Shown: positions 8,426 through 20,037, counted from the stretch's first letter. The stretch is 64,000 bases of DNA from Basidiobolus meristosporus CBS 931.73 (GCA_002104905.1 MCFE01000195.1:1-64000); one strand, 5' to 3'. Numbers and translations are program-made. Notes: generated by a model not told the origin, from the sequence alone.

Positions 8426-10534
8426 TAATACTATCAAGAATATACAAAAAAAGAAATGGAAGGGAGAACTCTAGAAAGGAATCAAAGGCTACAGTAATAT
8501 TGGGGATTGAAATTGCTGGAGGTATTCAAATGTGAAAGTAACTTCAGGCTCAAACAAGGATACAAAGAATGGGAGTGAAAGATGGTAAGTTGAAATCAGC
8601 AAGAAGGCCTACTTCGAGCAAAGAAGGATTTTAATAACTCAAAGAAAACAAACCGGTATGTCAACTGGTGGGAAACCGGAGGTGTATTTTGAATAGGTTA
8701 AGTCACACGAGGAAATATTGGAACGATGATTTAACGGGGACTGCTTTATTTCTTATAACTGTCAGAGCTCGTACCAGATATGGTAACGTCAATTTCCAAA
8801 AGTAAAAGAGAATCCAATAAGTATAATCGCATGAGCATACTGATCCCGGCCATATACAATCGAATCAATTAGGATATCCAGTTGTTTCAGATTCTCTGAC
8901 TTGCATTGAGAGTCCAGGGTTGATTCAAATTATGTTTCTCATTATAGTAGGTTATGATCCCCAATCTACGACCCAAAGCTACCCTGACAACAGATATTTG
9001 TATAGATTCTATTTTAGGCCGGCAGCATGTCTCTGCGCATACCACTCTGACCATTCTTTCCAAGATCCACACTACTTTCGTGTTCCAAATGAGTTGGGCA
9101 CAATGAGTCACCAGATTGGATTTACCAAAGCATAGAATCATATGAATCTCGCTTGCCGCCACCTCAAGACCACTAGCAGCTCAATCTGTGAAAAATTTTC
9201 CTCGTGACAACTCAAATCCCTCCCTATTCCCTCAGTTTTTGGCAAAATTTAAAATCGTGCCAAGATGATTTGATGAGGCTCATGATATTCCATACCAAAA
9301 GCTCGCTATTGTCTCAAGTTCAAAGGATCCTCCTAAAACCTATGCCAACACCAATCACAGACATCAGCCTGGCTATGGGCTTCACCATAGGCGCCCCATT
9401 ACGATACTATTGACTGGCTAGAATTGGGAGGGCGACTACGGAGCAGAGCTAGGCTTACCGTGAACACCGATTGGCATCACCCACATCAAGCATGGGTTGC
9501 GAGGCATTTCCGCCTTGCCCCAACCACCTGACTGATGAAGAGGTGGAGATACTGTGTGGATGTGGGATGGTTCTGCTGCCTGCTCTGGAGAGCAGTCCGT
9601 TTTGTGCTGAGTCACGTACGCTCGCGATCCCCAGCCCCAATGAAAACGGGCCTCTGAGCTATATTAAATACCGATATGATCGATGCGGCAGATGAATTCA
9701 TGCAGGTAGTAATCATATATGAATGAGCGCATGATACCTATTATGAGTCGAGGCTTGTTGGGCTGAAGTCAGGTCGCCTGTTAGGGGTTGATTTGTTTGG
9801 TTGTGCAAGGATTTAGATGTCCTTATTTTTAGGAGACCCAAATTTACTGAATGGCAAAGCACAATTGGGCGGTGGTCCACAAATTGGTTGAGAGCGTTTT
9901 GCATCACAGGGTCACCTCCTGGCTATGCTGCTGAAAAGCCTATTATGGAGCTACGAATGGCGGGCTTCGATCGCGATACCGTATTTGCTGCTGGAACATC
10001 CAGTGGTGAAATACTTGGATCTAGGATCCATCTTATCCCACCATCAGGAGTAACAATCCATGGTGTGAATAATGACCCATCGTTCCAGATGCAAGACTTA
10101 CGTTGCAATGACCAAACAATAGAATCATCCTTATTCAACCGTTCTTTCCAGTTGGTTTGCTGTAAATGCTCAGGATACGCACCGGAATTTTGCTGATCCT
10201 AAGTGCCGCTTATTGATCACCACTGTCGCTCACTACAGCACATGATGGAAGCGCAGATATAGGTGATGACGACGGTTACACACAGCCACCCTTTGCTATC
10301 ACGATTGAACATAATCTTTCTGTCACGAGGTGCTCAGGCAAATCCAATATCCCAGCGTTTGAGCATTCATCCGAAGGGTCCTGGTTTTTGAAGCCTTTCA
10401 TTCTGTTGGCGTACATGGTGCACTTGGTAGCTGATGATGCTCACGAAGGGCTTTATTGCTTCCATGGATCACAGATCGTATGGATTCGAAGAATGATGGG
10501 CTCTAAAATGAATGCTAAACAGTGACCCAAAAAC
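8426..10534. other. Long intergenic region; no supported gene
   Basis: The first few hundred bases upstream of 8425 are probably the promoter and 5' leader of the Medusa-type gene. Open frames at 9204-9413, 9471-9695 and 9801-10196 (+) show neither domains nor plausible splice partners. The region may hold gene relics, but I cannot support one. Confidence 0.5.
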
Positions 10535-11029
10535 CTAATGCGAATTGTGGGCGGGAAAATGGTCGTGCTGATCCTGACTGAGATATGATCCTATGTCTTT
10601 CTTGGAACAATTTTCATTGGGGCTGGTAAACATTAATTCTAAACACTTCGACATCCGCCTTGTGCATGGCTCCACAAGGCCGGCCGATACCACTCCTAAC
10701 TCTTCTTCCTCGTCATCTTCAAAATGGGGGAATGAGATGTAGGCTGAGTTCCTGGTGTTTGGCTCCACTATAATACAGTCCTCTTCCTCCGACAAACAAT
10801 CAGCCACAGGCTGCTTGACATCTGCACTTTTCTTCCGACTGCTGGTGATTCTAAGCTCAAGCATGCTGGTAATATTTGTGGGGATATTGGCGGTCTTCTC
10901 CACCAGACGTGGGAACATCAAGGTATTGTACTTCTTTATCAGATAGCTCTGGACTGCATCTAAATCGATCAGGTCTTTATCTGAATAAGATTTGTGCAGG
11001 TTTAACAAGTGGTTCATGGCGGCTGACAT
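10535..11029 (-). CDS. Hypothetical acidic protein, possibly the last exon of a longer gene
   Basis: A minus-strand frame from an ATG at 11029 encodes about 164 residues. It begins with a Leu/Tyr-rich helix-prone segment (M-N-H-L-L-N-L-H-K), continues with a Ser/Lys patch and a strongly acidic stretch (E-E-E-D-C and F-E-D-D-E-E-E-E), and ends near H-D-H-F-P-A-H. I do not recognise a family. The frame stays open upstream to 11080 without another ATG, and splice-acceptor-like sequences precede the ATG, so this may be a 3' exon. A candidate upstream exon on the same strand (around 11330-11560) stays open across one good GT-AG intron, but I could not join it cleanly in phase. Confidence 0.35.
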   Translation of the reverse strand: MSAAMNHLLNLHKSYSDKDLIDLDAVQSYLIKKYNTLMFPRLVEKTANIPTNITSMLELRITSSRKKSADVKQPVADCLSEEEDCIIVEPNTRNSAYISFPHFEDDEEEELGVVSAGLVEPCTRRMSKCLELMFTSPNENCSKKDIGSYLSQDQHDHFPAHNSH

Positions 11030-11080
11030 CCTGGCTGGAAAGAGATATGGGACGGAATTGGATGGGTGTGTTGATGGCAC

Positions 11081-12242
11081 TCAACTTAAAATATATCCTC
11101 ACATTCCTATTATTGCAAGTTACAGGATACGGGGATTTATGTTTCGTGTAATAGCAAGGGGCTGTTGTGTTTCTTACTGGACTGAAACTCTTGGTAAGGA
11201 TTTGTTTCCTTTTCGGTCAATGGAAGTTAAGCACAATCATGGGCTCGTGTTTATTCGATTGCTCAGGCATAAGCCCTATCTCCTATTTCAGTCGAATTGT
11301 GAATCCAAAAGCTACCTGCATTATCCGAGCTCGGGCAATGAGCGCACACTCTCCGTCATTCAAATCCATGCAGGTTTCTACCTGAATTAGAGTCAGATAA
11401 AAGAGGTGACTCAGATCTTAAACCGAATATTATGATGCAGAATCACAAACCTGAACATGATTCACCAGTGCTGATTCTTTGATGACAAAACAGGGTGACA
11501 AAGAAACCGTGATCCAGACCACAGTCCCCGGGATAAATCCAGGTATCTGCCACAAACCTGTAGAGCTGATCTAGTGATTTGCCTAGAATAGATCCTGTAT
11601 ACTGAGCATCACGCCATAGGCTGGATTGGCATGAATTTAGTGAGCGCCGGCTCCAATACGACATGCTCACGAGCAGATTCCGAAGGTTTACGATCCACTG
11701 ATAAGGATTCAATCAAGGTGTAAGATCTACCGCAGGATTTGTTCAACTGTAGTCATCTTCGAAGTGTACCGGATTGTGTTTGCTCAGTATATTTGGCGGT
11801 CAGCCCCTGTATCCCGCCTACTCACGCCGCTATTGGCCCATCTCCTTGGAGCCATCATCTTGGGCGTGCTCAACCAGATTTACGAAGCCGAAGAGTTGGC
11901 TAACTAACAGCGGAAAGGTGCGCCTCTAATGACGAGATTGATTGAATCCTATATTTATTCCTTGATCGCGGTGACGTTGATTAATTCAAAACAAAGGGCT
12001 CAGTTCTGCAAAAAGTTCATTGACATTTCGAAATGCGCTCGTAACAAAGGGCCATACCCGAAGCATGGAGACAAAGGCGCCTGAAAGATGGTGTATGCTT
12101 TGTTGTGTCGTGCACAGCGTTTTCTCGGTATTTGTTTATTAAGCCAAGGATCATTGGAGAACCAAGTTGAAATCTCCCACTACTCCATTCCCCCGCCCTT
12201 TCTTCCCCACAACGCTTTTCATTCTTAGAATTGATCCTTAGC
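11081..12242. other. Intergenic or unresolved region upstream of a receptor gene
   Basis: The minus strand between about 11330 and 11560 holds exon-like open segments with consensus splice sites, but no recognisable product. The plus-strand promoter of the receptor at 12243 must lie at the right end, which is C/T-rich just before the ATG (12181-12240). Confidence 0.4.
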
Positions 12243-13364
12243 ATGGCTGTAATTGACCCAAACGCACAGGGTGCTCTGGGCTGGGAAATGAATCCCGAGG
12301 ATAGACAGCGACAAGACACATTCATGCAATTTGTGAAATTCTGCAGCATCGCATCGTTCGCCATTACAGTCTTAGTGTTCATCCTGAGCGTGTCTTTCTA
12401 TATTGCCAGACCTCAGATCACGAACAAGATCTCATTCAAGCTCACCATGTGCGTCGTGCTATTCGAGATGATTTTCCATGGAACCACCGCTTATCGTACC
12501 CAGGAATCTCTATTGGCAATTGTGCCAAGTCAAGCGTGCTTCTGGATCAGGTTGATCTTAAACTTCTCCAAGATCATGATAGTGTTGTTAACTTGCACCA
12601 TCGCCTTCAACCTGGACTTGGTGTTCATACATCAGAAACTAGATGCCTCAAGATATCACAAATGGTATATTCCGTTTTCCCTCTGCACTGGGTTGGCTCT
12701 GACAATTCCAAGTGCGATCTATAGTTACGTTAAAGGAGTGTGTTGGTTGGGTGATCCCTCTCAGAGCCTTCTGATCGCACTGGAATGGTGGATAGCAAAT
12801 TACGTATGGCTGATTATTGGGCTGATCTACTCATTGATTGTGGTGGTGCGCGTGATCAGAGTCCTTCGAAGGCATGAGCAATATATTGAAGCGTTCAATC
12901 CCCATGAAACTAGAATGCATGAGAATCTGAAAAGAGTGATCTTTCGGATCATCATGTACGTGACAATACCAATCATTACCTTCACCCCAGCAATCATCTC
13001 CTTCTTTTTCCAAACGATTGGGTTCACGCTCAGCGACGAAGAGTATGGCGGCTTCTATGCGCAGGTAGACACCTTCTTCTGGATTTTGGCTGAGGGGTTC
13101 ACCACCTCCACTGGCATCTTGACTGGATTGGTTTTCTCACTGGATCCCGTGGTCAAGAACGTCTATCTCTCTTTTGGCAAACAGGCCAGACGTCAGCCTG
13201 AGCTTGTTTCGAAATTTCCTAAAAAGAGCGGCACCCCCGAGATTCTATTGAGGGATCATATGATTGCTAATGACATTGACACGAATGTTGAGGGGTACGA
13301 TATAGATATTTCTATACCCACAACCAATGTTTCATCCCCGTCCAAGACGCTTTCATTATTATAG
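12243..13364 (+). CDS. cAMP receptor-like (class E type) seven-transmembrane receptor
   Basis: A single-exon gene for 373 residues. Seven hydrophobic helices can be placed near residues 32-54, 65-82, 98-128, 141-163, 183-204, 233-257 and 275-299. The helix pattern, the Cys near residue 99 with a C-W pair at 167-168 before helix 5, and the helix 7 end S-L-D-P-V-V-K-N resemble the Dictyostelium cAMP receptor (CAR)/GPCR family found in early-diverging fungi. The cytoplasmic tail is about 70 residues and lacks the RGS domain carried by the receptor at 4440. It should sense an extracellular ligand and signal through heterotrimeric G proteins; the ligand cannot be read from sequence. The ATG at 12243 is the first in the frame. 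Confidence 0.8.
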   Translation: MAVIDPNAQGALGWEMNPEDRQRQDTFMQFVKFCSIASFAITVLVFILSVSFYIARPQITNKISFKLTMCVVLFEMIFHGTTAYRTQESLLAIVPSQACFWIRLILNFSKIMIVLLTCTIAFNLDLVFIHQKLDASRYHKWYIPFSLCTGLALTIPSAIYSYVKGVCWLGDPSQSLLIALEWWIANYVWLIIGLIYSLIVVVRVIRVLRRHEQYIEAFNPHETRMHENLKRVIFRIIMYVTIPIITFTPAIISFFFQTIGFTLSDEEYGGFYAQVDTFFWILAEGFTTSTGILTGLVFSLDPVVKNVYLSFGKQARRQPELVSKFPKKSGTPEILLRDHMIANDIDTNVEGYDIDISIPTTNVSSPSKTLSLL

Positions 13365-13678
13365 CCATCGTCAACAGAAATACCACTTTTGTCTCATCCA
13401 AAGGAAATGACATAAATTATGAGAATATCAAGCTTACATGGGCACCTAAATTAATCCACACCACTGCTCGCCTCGTACCTGCGCATCAACAACATAGCAA
13501 AAAGTCCGAGGCTCTCCTTGATGCATGCGCCAGGGTAGAGGGCAGGGCTCGATGCCAGGTTTGTGGGTGTCGGAGATTGCAGTGTTACGAGCAGTGAATC
13601 CATATTTATTCAAGCGTTCCGATCGGAACATGGATAATATTTCGGCTGACTGATTCTACTGTTTGAATCTTTGATGGG
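13365..13678. other. Convergent intergenic spacer; no gene seen
   Basis: A short region between the 3' ends of the receptor (+) and the conserved gene at 13679-14948 (-). A 61-codon minus frame here has no features of a gene. Confidence 0.5.
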
Positions 13679-14948
13679 TTAAGCCCATTTCCCGAATAAA
13701 GCTTCGATTGGAGTCTCCATACTTAGTTTCAATTTTTTGATTATTCTGACTTCTTGGCCTTCATCCTGCTTGTCCCAATCAAGCTTATCTATTTCTACAG
13801 CCTCACGTAGATATTCATCTACTTCTGTATGCTCATGATGCACCTTCTCCGTAGCACCTATCAATACGATTTCGCAGCTCTCATGCTCCAGAAAGTCTGT
13901 AGTTTCGAGTGGAGCCCATTTACGGCCCTTGAATTCTTGTTGTAACTTTTTTGGAAACCCCGTTTTTTCTTCCTCCGATAAACCGAGATGATTAGGATTT
14001 CCTGCTTCAGGGTTCTATGTAGTTCTGGTTAGCAACATCTCGGATAAGATACTTGCTTGGATTAATTTACCTTAACTGAGATAATGTAACTTCCTTCCTT
14101 TACGATATTGAATTCACGCTGAATTTCCCCGAGCTTTTCTGGAAATTGAAGCACTACAACAATGAAACCTCGAGTTAGTATTCGTGATCTGTTTTGGACT
14201 CCAGTATGCATGTAGATATCTATACCGTAAACTAGATGTGTATGTCTCTCATGACAAACAATGGCATAGATTCCTTCTCCCTGATACGTACCCGTCATTT
14301 AGTTGATGGTTGTCCCAAATGCTGCCAAGCTACTTACCATGGGACGGCATTTCTCTAATGTTCTTTCGCCCATCGACGCAGTCTTATAATGCTCCTCATC
14401 CAATACCTGATGAAGCTCATTCAGTGAGTTCGCGGTTTTATTCTGCAAGAAAAATGACGTTCAGGATTTTTCTGGAGAGGGGAAGTTAAGAGGACAATAC
14501 TCACCACATACCCCCAAATCCTTTCCTTACTCTTCGTATCGGGAAGTCTCTTTTTGCCAATCACAATGGATCGGTATTTAGGGAGCTCATGGTTTGTGAT
14601 CTCCTCATATCCTGTTGGTATTTTCCGCTTCTTATTATCGAGTGGTTCGCCAATATTCTCGGGGATTCCCTCGGTCTCAGAGGCCTCTGCCTCCTTGGTT
14701 GCTTCTGTATTTGTTTCAACCTTGGTGCTCTGCATCTGTGAAGCATCTTTGTCGTCAACCTCAAGATTTGTCTTGGCCAGATTTTTCCTAACTAAACCTG
14801 GGCTTAGGACCAATATCAATTTTTGGACGTCCTCTATCTTCTCTGCATGATCAAGGGCAACTTTGGGTCGGTATAGGAAATAGATATGCCCTTTCTCAAT
14901 TATCGAGTCTGGAGGATTGCTCTCCAAATCTTCAAGCTTACTAGTCAT
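13679..14948 (-). CDS. Conserved protein of the family often annotated as 'BTB domain transcription factor'
   Basis: A five-exon model (14948-14505, 14442-14338, 14280-14226, 14153-14071, 14014-13679) gives 340 residues, with every junction GT-AG and in phase. The N-terminal block reads I-x-E-K-G-H-I-Y-F-L-Y-R-P-K-V and later Y-R-S-I-V-I-G-K-K-R-L-P. The middle block has G-E-G-I-Y-A-I-V and L-V-Y-V-L-Q-F-P. Then come E-G-S-Y-I-I-S-V-K-N-P-E and the terminal P-I-E-A-L-F-G-K-W-A. I recognise this pattern from an uncharacterised family of bacteria and fungi whose fungal members are often labelled BTB factors, although I see no BTB fold here. An acidic insert (residues 70-110) splits the first block. 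Molecular function is unknown. A TATAAAAT box lies about 37 bp upstream. Confidence 0.75.
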
Positions 14949-14984
14949 GATTCAAGTGTATCTGTAGAGAAGCCTCTATCCTAT

Positions 14985-14992
14985 ATTTTATA
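14985..14992 (-). promoter_or_regulatory. TATA box of conserved gene at 13679-14948
   Basis: On the minus strand TATAAAAT lies about 37 bp upstream of the ATG at 14948. This is a consensus match at a plausible distance; function is inferred. Confidence 0.45.
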
Positions 14993-17083
14993 TCCAGCCC
15001 CATATCAATACATGCTTTGCTCATGTCATCAGTAATTATGACATCAGTTTCCTACATGGTATAGCTATGATGACAATTGCTATATGCATGTCGGTGAATC
15101 AACTCTGTCCATCTGCTGCAAAGCTCATCAAGACTCCAATTGGGAAAGGGAGGCAAGGAATTCAATGTGCTGGCAAGAAAGTGGTTGAGGGACGTTTCAT
15201 GTGAGTTTCGGTGGCACCCAGCTTCGTTCAGTACATTCTCCATCAAATGACCATACTAGCAGTTGCCCATACAAACAGGGCTTGCTTCCAAAGTTGAGGA
15301 AATGCAATCAAAATATATAATGCCACTTCTGGATTTCAACCAGCCCATCAAAGAACAATTTCTATACCTTATAAGGACTATTGCCTGCGAAGAAGCTTGG
15401 CTTATTGCTTCAATCTCACTATAAATACAAACACTATACTATTATAGTCTTGAGATGATTTCATGTTAGCTGTGCTAATCATAGAACAACTGGAGTGGTG
15501 GCTGAGTCATCCCAGCCAAGATTAGCTAGTGCCTCCAGGACTTTAATCTTACTTCAGAACCAGAAGATTTTGCAAGTCAGGTGAGCTCTCGCACATCACT
15601 TGCTGCGTGTGCGTCTGGATGATTGGCGTTGGTAAGAGGATCACGTGGACTACTCAAGAGTGACCAGTCGATTTACAAAGCCACATGGTGACTAGACAAA
15701 TCAAGCTTGCTTATTAGAATGCTCAAGACAGCTTCCATTAGGATGTCGATCGCCTGGATAGCACAGAAATATGCTGAAGGCTAGATTAAAAATCAAAGAT
15801 GGATTTATGATTACTCCGAATAGTGCAGGCTGCCCGGGAAACGAGGGGAGTTTCTAATCCAACACACGCATGCATTATACCGCATCTAGAGCGTACTTGT
15901 CAAGTTGTCCTGGATGATCGCTGTTCCAAATACCGTTGAGAGAACCTGAGCAATGAACTATACCGGTGTAATTGATGCGTTCGTACTTCAATATTATTCT
16001 ACTAGGGCTGATAACCTCTACATCAACACCTCAATCAAATAATGTACATTAAGTGCATAATTTTGATGATTTGTCGAATTCAATACATGGAGATGCATCA
16101 GAGGTTCCATTGCATTGGTGGTAGCATAAACCTGTTCCTCTGTACCTTCTTATATCTTGTTCACTTGACAGGCGGAGTAAATCCACTGCCCGCCTAGCGA
16201 AATGGTATCATGCGTGCTCTCCAGACTAGTAAGACATTAAGGGTTCACGCCTAAACGGCGAATCCTCGCCACTTGTTTCAGGACTGTAAAACCTTGCTCC
16301 TGGTTTGCTGTACCCAAAATAGAATATGAAGCGGTCAAGTAGCTATCTTGGTCATACATTCACGCTAAAGGGTGCCTCCGGTATTTTCGGGTTCGCTGGA
16401 TGTGAAATTGATTGAGATAAGGTCAATGTGTCCACGTATACATACTCATGGCGCTATTGAGCGATGTTTCGTTCTCGCGTAATAGAAATATCTCGTGCAG
16501 TCACCTCTTTCTGTGTAATCCGCTATTTTCAGGGAGTGAAAGATCCAGTGCGACGTACGAAGTATACTAGGCCAGTTTACGTAAGGACTACTCAAAGAGA
16601 ACTCGGAGCAGAATCAAGCCCATGTCCTGTCAAATATTGGTCTCTTAGTTGTTTGTCAGTAGGTGATCGAAGGGATCGCAGCATCCGGCAATATTGACTG
16701 CTGTAATGGCACCAGTCGGACCATTTAGTTACTCCAAATGGAAACTCGTTCTGAAGGTTACACTCCATAAGGGTTGAAACTCGTATCGAGGCATTGAACA
16801 CTATTGATTAGTATTGTAAGCATTGGAGTTGTTCCAGAAAATGGCTTATTGTTGGCGAATGAGCGGTCGACATTGTACGGAGCCTTGGCAGCCTGATGGT
16901 GTCTCGCACTAGCAATTTTCTCCGTTGCATTATACCAAACCTGGAGAAAGGGGACAAGGGACAAGAAATTCAAATTGCTGAGCTGTATTAGAATCTAGTC
17001 AAGTAATTCACTGCAGCCAAACCTGGTAAGCATCACACTTTCCCTCACTTGTACTTCTCAACCTCTCATTTTCCTCGCAGCCA

Positions 17084-17089
17084 TATATA
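17084..17089 (+). promoter_or_regulatory. TATA box of truncated hemoglobin gene
   Basis: TATATA within CCATATATAGGGG lies about 43 bp upstream of the first ATG (17127) and 97 bp upstream of the second in-frame ATG (17181). The larger distance matches other genes in the window and slightly favours the second start. Confidence 0.45.
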
Positions 17090-17126
17090 GGGGTAATTAA
17101 ACCGAGCTAAAAACTATTTAGCCTGG

Positions 17127-17669
17127 ATGGAAGCCGTTCGTAGTATCTCCATCATTTATTCTCGCTTTTTATTTGTTTCAATGGCACCAAACAATCATTA
17201 TGCTTCTTCTGGCTTCACTGGATGCCCATTTGCAGCCAGCCTAGGGATACCCAGCACTTCGCCTACCGCGTCTGAATACCAGTATGTCGATGAAATGAGC
17301 TCTACGTGCTCTAGCGTTCCAACGTTGCTTGATCTGTTCAGCGAACGGATGGTAGAGGTGTTGGTGGATCGATTCTACAAATACAACCTCCGTGATCGCA
17401 ACATCAAGCATTTCTTCAAGGGAGTGAATATGGAACACTTGAAGTCCATGCAGACAAAGTACCTACTGCATGTGTTGGGAGGCAAACAATACAACGGGCG
17501 TAGCATGCGCGCGGCACACAAGCGCCTCCTTGATTTCAAGGACAAACACTTCGATTCTATTCTAAAGAACCTGACCAAAGCGATGAAAGATATCAAGCTG
17601 AGCGATCCCATAATAAAGCTTGTGCTGTCGTCCGCCGAATCCACAAGAGACGAAGTACTCGGAAGATGA
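17127..17669 (+). CDS. Group I (2/2) truncated hemoglobin with N-terminal extension
   Basis: A single-exon frame of 180 residues. The C-terminal ~115 residues carry truncated hemoglobin signatures: D-R-F-Y at 81-84, where Y84 fits the distal B10 tyrosine; H-F-F-K-G-V near 95; L-G-G-K-Q-Y-N-G-R-S-M-R-A-A-H with H131 as the proximal F8 heme ligand; and D-K-H-F at 139-142. Group I globins bind O2 and NO and commonly detoxify NO. The usual N-terminal Y-x-x-I-G-G is replaced by T-L-L-D-L-F-S-E. About 60 Ser/Ala-rich residues precede the fold. The first ~20 residues are hydrophobic with Arg and no acidic residue after position 2, so they could target an organelle. Alternatively translation starts at M19 (17181), which has a better context (CAATGG). 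Confidence 0.85.
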   Translation: MEAVRSISIIYSRFLFVSMAPNNHYASSGFTGCPFAASLGIPSTSPTASEYQYVDEMSSTCSSVPTLLDLFSERMVEVLVDRFYKYNLRDRNIKHFFKGVNMEHLKSMQTKYLLHVLGGKQYNGRSMRAAHKRLLDFKDKHFDSILKNLTKAMKDIKLSDPIIKLVLSSAESTRDEVLGR

Positions 17670-18904
17670 TCAGCTTCCTTCTCACAGCTGCTTCCACACG
17701 TCACCCATTTTTGTCAACCTACGCTTTGTCTTAACGAATGTATTAACCAGACCGATCCATGAATGCCCATTATTATCCAGAATACCACACCACGTAAGAA
17801 TCAACACTAGCAAGCAAAAGCCGGAATTTTGATTGAACCTTGATACCTATATAAATAAATCGATAAACAGACATGGCATTGCATTCTCAGACGTGTGGGG
17901 CGGGCATTTGGTGTGTTGGGAATGGAGACTGTAGATAGAACCGAATGAGATCGAATGCGTGAAATCCTCTACAAGGATAGGCATGCTCTGAACCATGTCG
18001 TCTTAAGAATAGCTTTACTGTTTGCTTCGGTTTAACCAGAAGGTTCGGCGGAGGATCTCTTACATAGATTCTGGATGGTGGATTTGTAATCAGCCTTTAT
18101 TGGAACCGTATTTGCTACGGTAGCAATGATTTATTTAAAGCTTGATACAAACCAATTCCTTGGTTCCACAACAGGTCCTGTCCGAGTGTTTGTCACCGAG
18201 GGTGCTTTAGGGCTTGTAAGTAGGCGAGACTTGAGACAATGCTCATTGTAATGCTACGCGGTTGTATTGTCATAGGTGACTGTTTAGTAATCTCAGGTGT
18301 AGAACAGGATGCACTCTGGTGGCCAGAACGCATCAGTGCCAAGGGAGACCAAGGGATGTACTCGACTCTTTATGATACTTGCTATACTGGCATTACATTT
18401 AAGATTACTCCAGGTCAGGTAAGCTAGTAGTGACTTACCATTTGTCGGTTCGAGTCACTTGTTACACATTCCAGCCTCTTCATGTGTCGCTGCAGGACCT
18501 CTGTTCACACTCAGACCGCCCTCTGCGCGTCCACATGAAACCTTGGTTAGCCCATTCTTGGGAAATCGTTTCCGGGAAGCGAAAAAGATCAGCCTACAAT
18601 GGGATTAATTGTGCGGGCAGGATTATCCGCGGATTATGCCAATATCATGGCACTATTATTGATCCTTGGGACGGCGCAACCGATTTGTATTTATTGGAAA
18701 ATCTTCTTATTTCCCGTTTCTTATTTGGGATGGTCACGTTGCTCAGTTGATGGCAAACCACTCAATTCCCTCGAATCTGGCGCGCGGCCTTGTTTGTGAC
18801 ACAGGTATGTATGTACATTATTAGTTCTGTAGCGTTATCAGTATGCAGAATCGCCCGACTTCAAATCTATCAAGCCACCGAGCAGGAATTGAGAGGTTAG
18901 TTTC
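17670..18904. other. Intergenic region before transposon debris; no gene seen
   Basis: Several short frames on both strands lack domains. AATAAATC near 17852 may end the hemoglobin transcript. Confidence 0.5.
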
Positions 18905-18959
18905 ATGATATTGTGTAGTGGAAGCCAAGTGGGAGCGCTTCTATGCGGCTTTAATTTAC

Positions 18960-19139
18960 TTCGGGCTTCATTCATAGCTGAAAATGCGAATTTCATATTT
19001 TGGGTACCGGATATTTTGGTGAAAATACTCCAAGTAAATCCCAACAAGGAACATGGTCAGAATTCTCCAAGATTTGTAGGTAATGATATAAGTGACTAAG
19101 CTAGGGAAATATTTAGGTGTAAATATAAAATTTACAACA
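18960..19139 (-). repeat. Partial copia LTR, 5' end of the 3' LTR on the minus strand
   Basis: Read on the minus strand, the segment starts with TGTTGTAAATTTTATATTTAC and matches the other LTRs in this window (LTR-specific words such as GGGATTTACTTGGAGTATTTT and CCGGTACCCAAAATATGAA). It directly follows a purine tract GTTGAGTGGGAG (plus 19140-19151), as expected for a polypurine tract next to a 3' LTR. The LTR is truncated at its far side. Confidence 0.75.
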
Positions 19140-19554
19140 CTCCCACTCAACTGAATATTTGTATCAACTAGTCCTAATTATGATCTAAAATAATCATACT
19201 TATGTCTAGCTTATGGCTTGGTGAATATGTCTGCAATTATTTCATTTGTAGGACAGTAAACTAAGCCAACCAAGTTATTCTCTATAGCCTCCCATATGAA
19301 ATGTCTAATATTTATGTGCTTAGTTCTAGCATGAAAAGTTGGATTTTTACCTAATTGTATACATCCTTGACTATCTTCAAATAATGTAGCAGGGGTGTTT
19401 TGACATAAGCCTAAGTCTTTAAAGTGCTTTCTTAGCTACATTGCTTCTGTTGTAGCCTCACAGGCTGCTATATACTCTGCCTCTGTGTTGAAAAGTGCTA
19501 AAATTGGTTGCTTTCTTGAATGCTACATAATTGCTTCTTTACATCAATGAAAGG

Positions 19555-20037
19555 TGTCATGATCACATAATGTCCCTAACTCTTGATGATCATGCTAAAT
19601 GAGGTTGAAGAAGTCCCACATCCTTCTACAATGTTCCACTAGATTCTGGCAAGTTCTTGAAAGCTTCAAGTTAATGTTCCATAGAAGAACATTCTACAAA
19701 GCCTCTTACTGAAATTGATTCAGCTTTGTGCCATATATGGTACTCCTATGTCACATGACTAAGTCACATTATCACCTGTCCTCATGCATAAATACATGTG
19801 ATATTCTTGTCTGTTCTTTGCTATAATTCTATCTTGGTATATTTACTATGCCCCACCCCTGGACACCATTAGTATTGGCCAATATCTCTTGGCATTCATA
19901 TTGCTAAACAGTATATATATTCTTTCCCCCCTTGTGTACCCCTCAGCTTGAGAAATACAGATTTTGAACTAGCAGCCTTACCTTGCTGATCCACACATTA
20001 GTCCTTTCCAGGTACTGCCTTGTGTCTATTCATAACA
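19555..20037. mobile_element. Inserted LTR-like element (483 bp, TGTCATGA…CATAACA)
   Basis: This block interrupts copia RNase H. Its limits come from comparison with the second copia copy: GAAAGG…TGTATAC surrounds the insertion here, whereas the uninterrupted copy reads GAAAGGTGTATCC near 63935. The insert starts with TG, ends with CA, and has AAAGG on the left and AAAGT on the right, a possible 4-5 bp target duplication. It is unrelated in sequence to the copia LTRs and contains no coding frame. It is probably a solo LTR of another family. Confidence 0.7.

Larger units (their letters stand above)
14949..17126. other. Long intergenic region; no supported gene
   Basis: Both strands contain only short frames without domains. 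The right end (about 17030-17126) holds the promoter of the hemoglobin gene. One tRNA-like stretch at 16189-16262 was considered and rejected. Confidence 0.5.

Noticed and set aside
9801-10196. 131-codon plus-strand frame
   Set aside because: No domain, no clear start context, and no splice partners; composition looks like random open sequence.
16189-16262. tRNA-like stretch with an A-box match (TAGCGAAATGG) and a GGGTTCACGCC B-box-like word
   Set aside because: The T-arm has mismatches, the B box lacks the conserved A, and the acceptor ends do not pair well over seven bases. At best a degenerate tRNA-like sequence.
19555-20037. Considered as a protein-coding insertion or intron
   Set aside because: It has no sustained open frame, and TG…CA ends with a short flanking duplication fit an LTR better.
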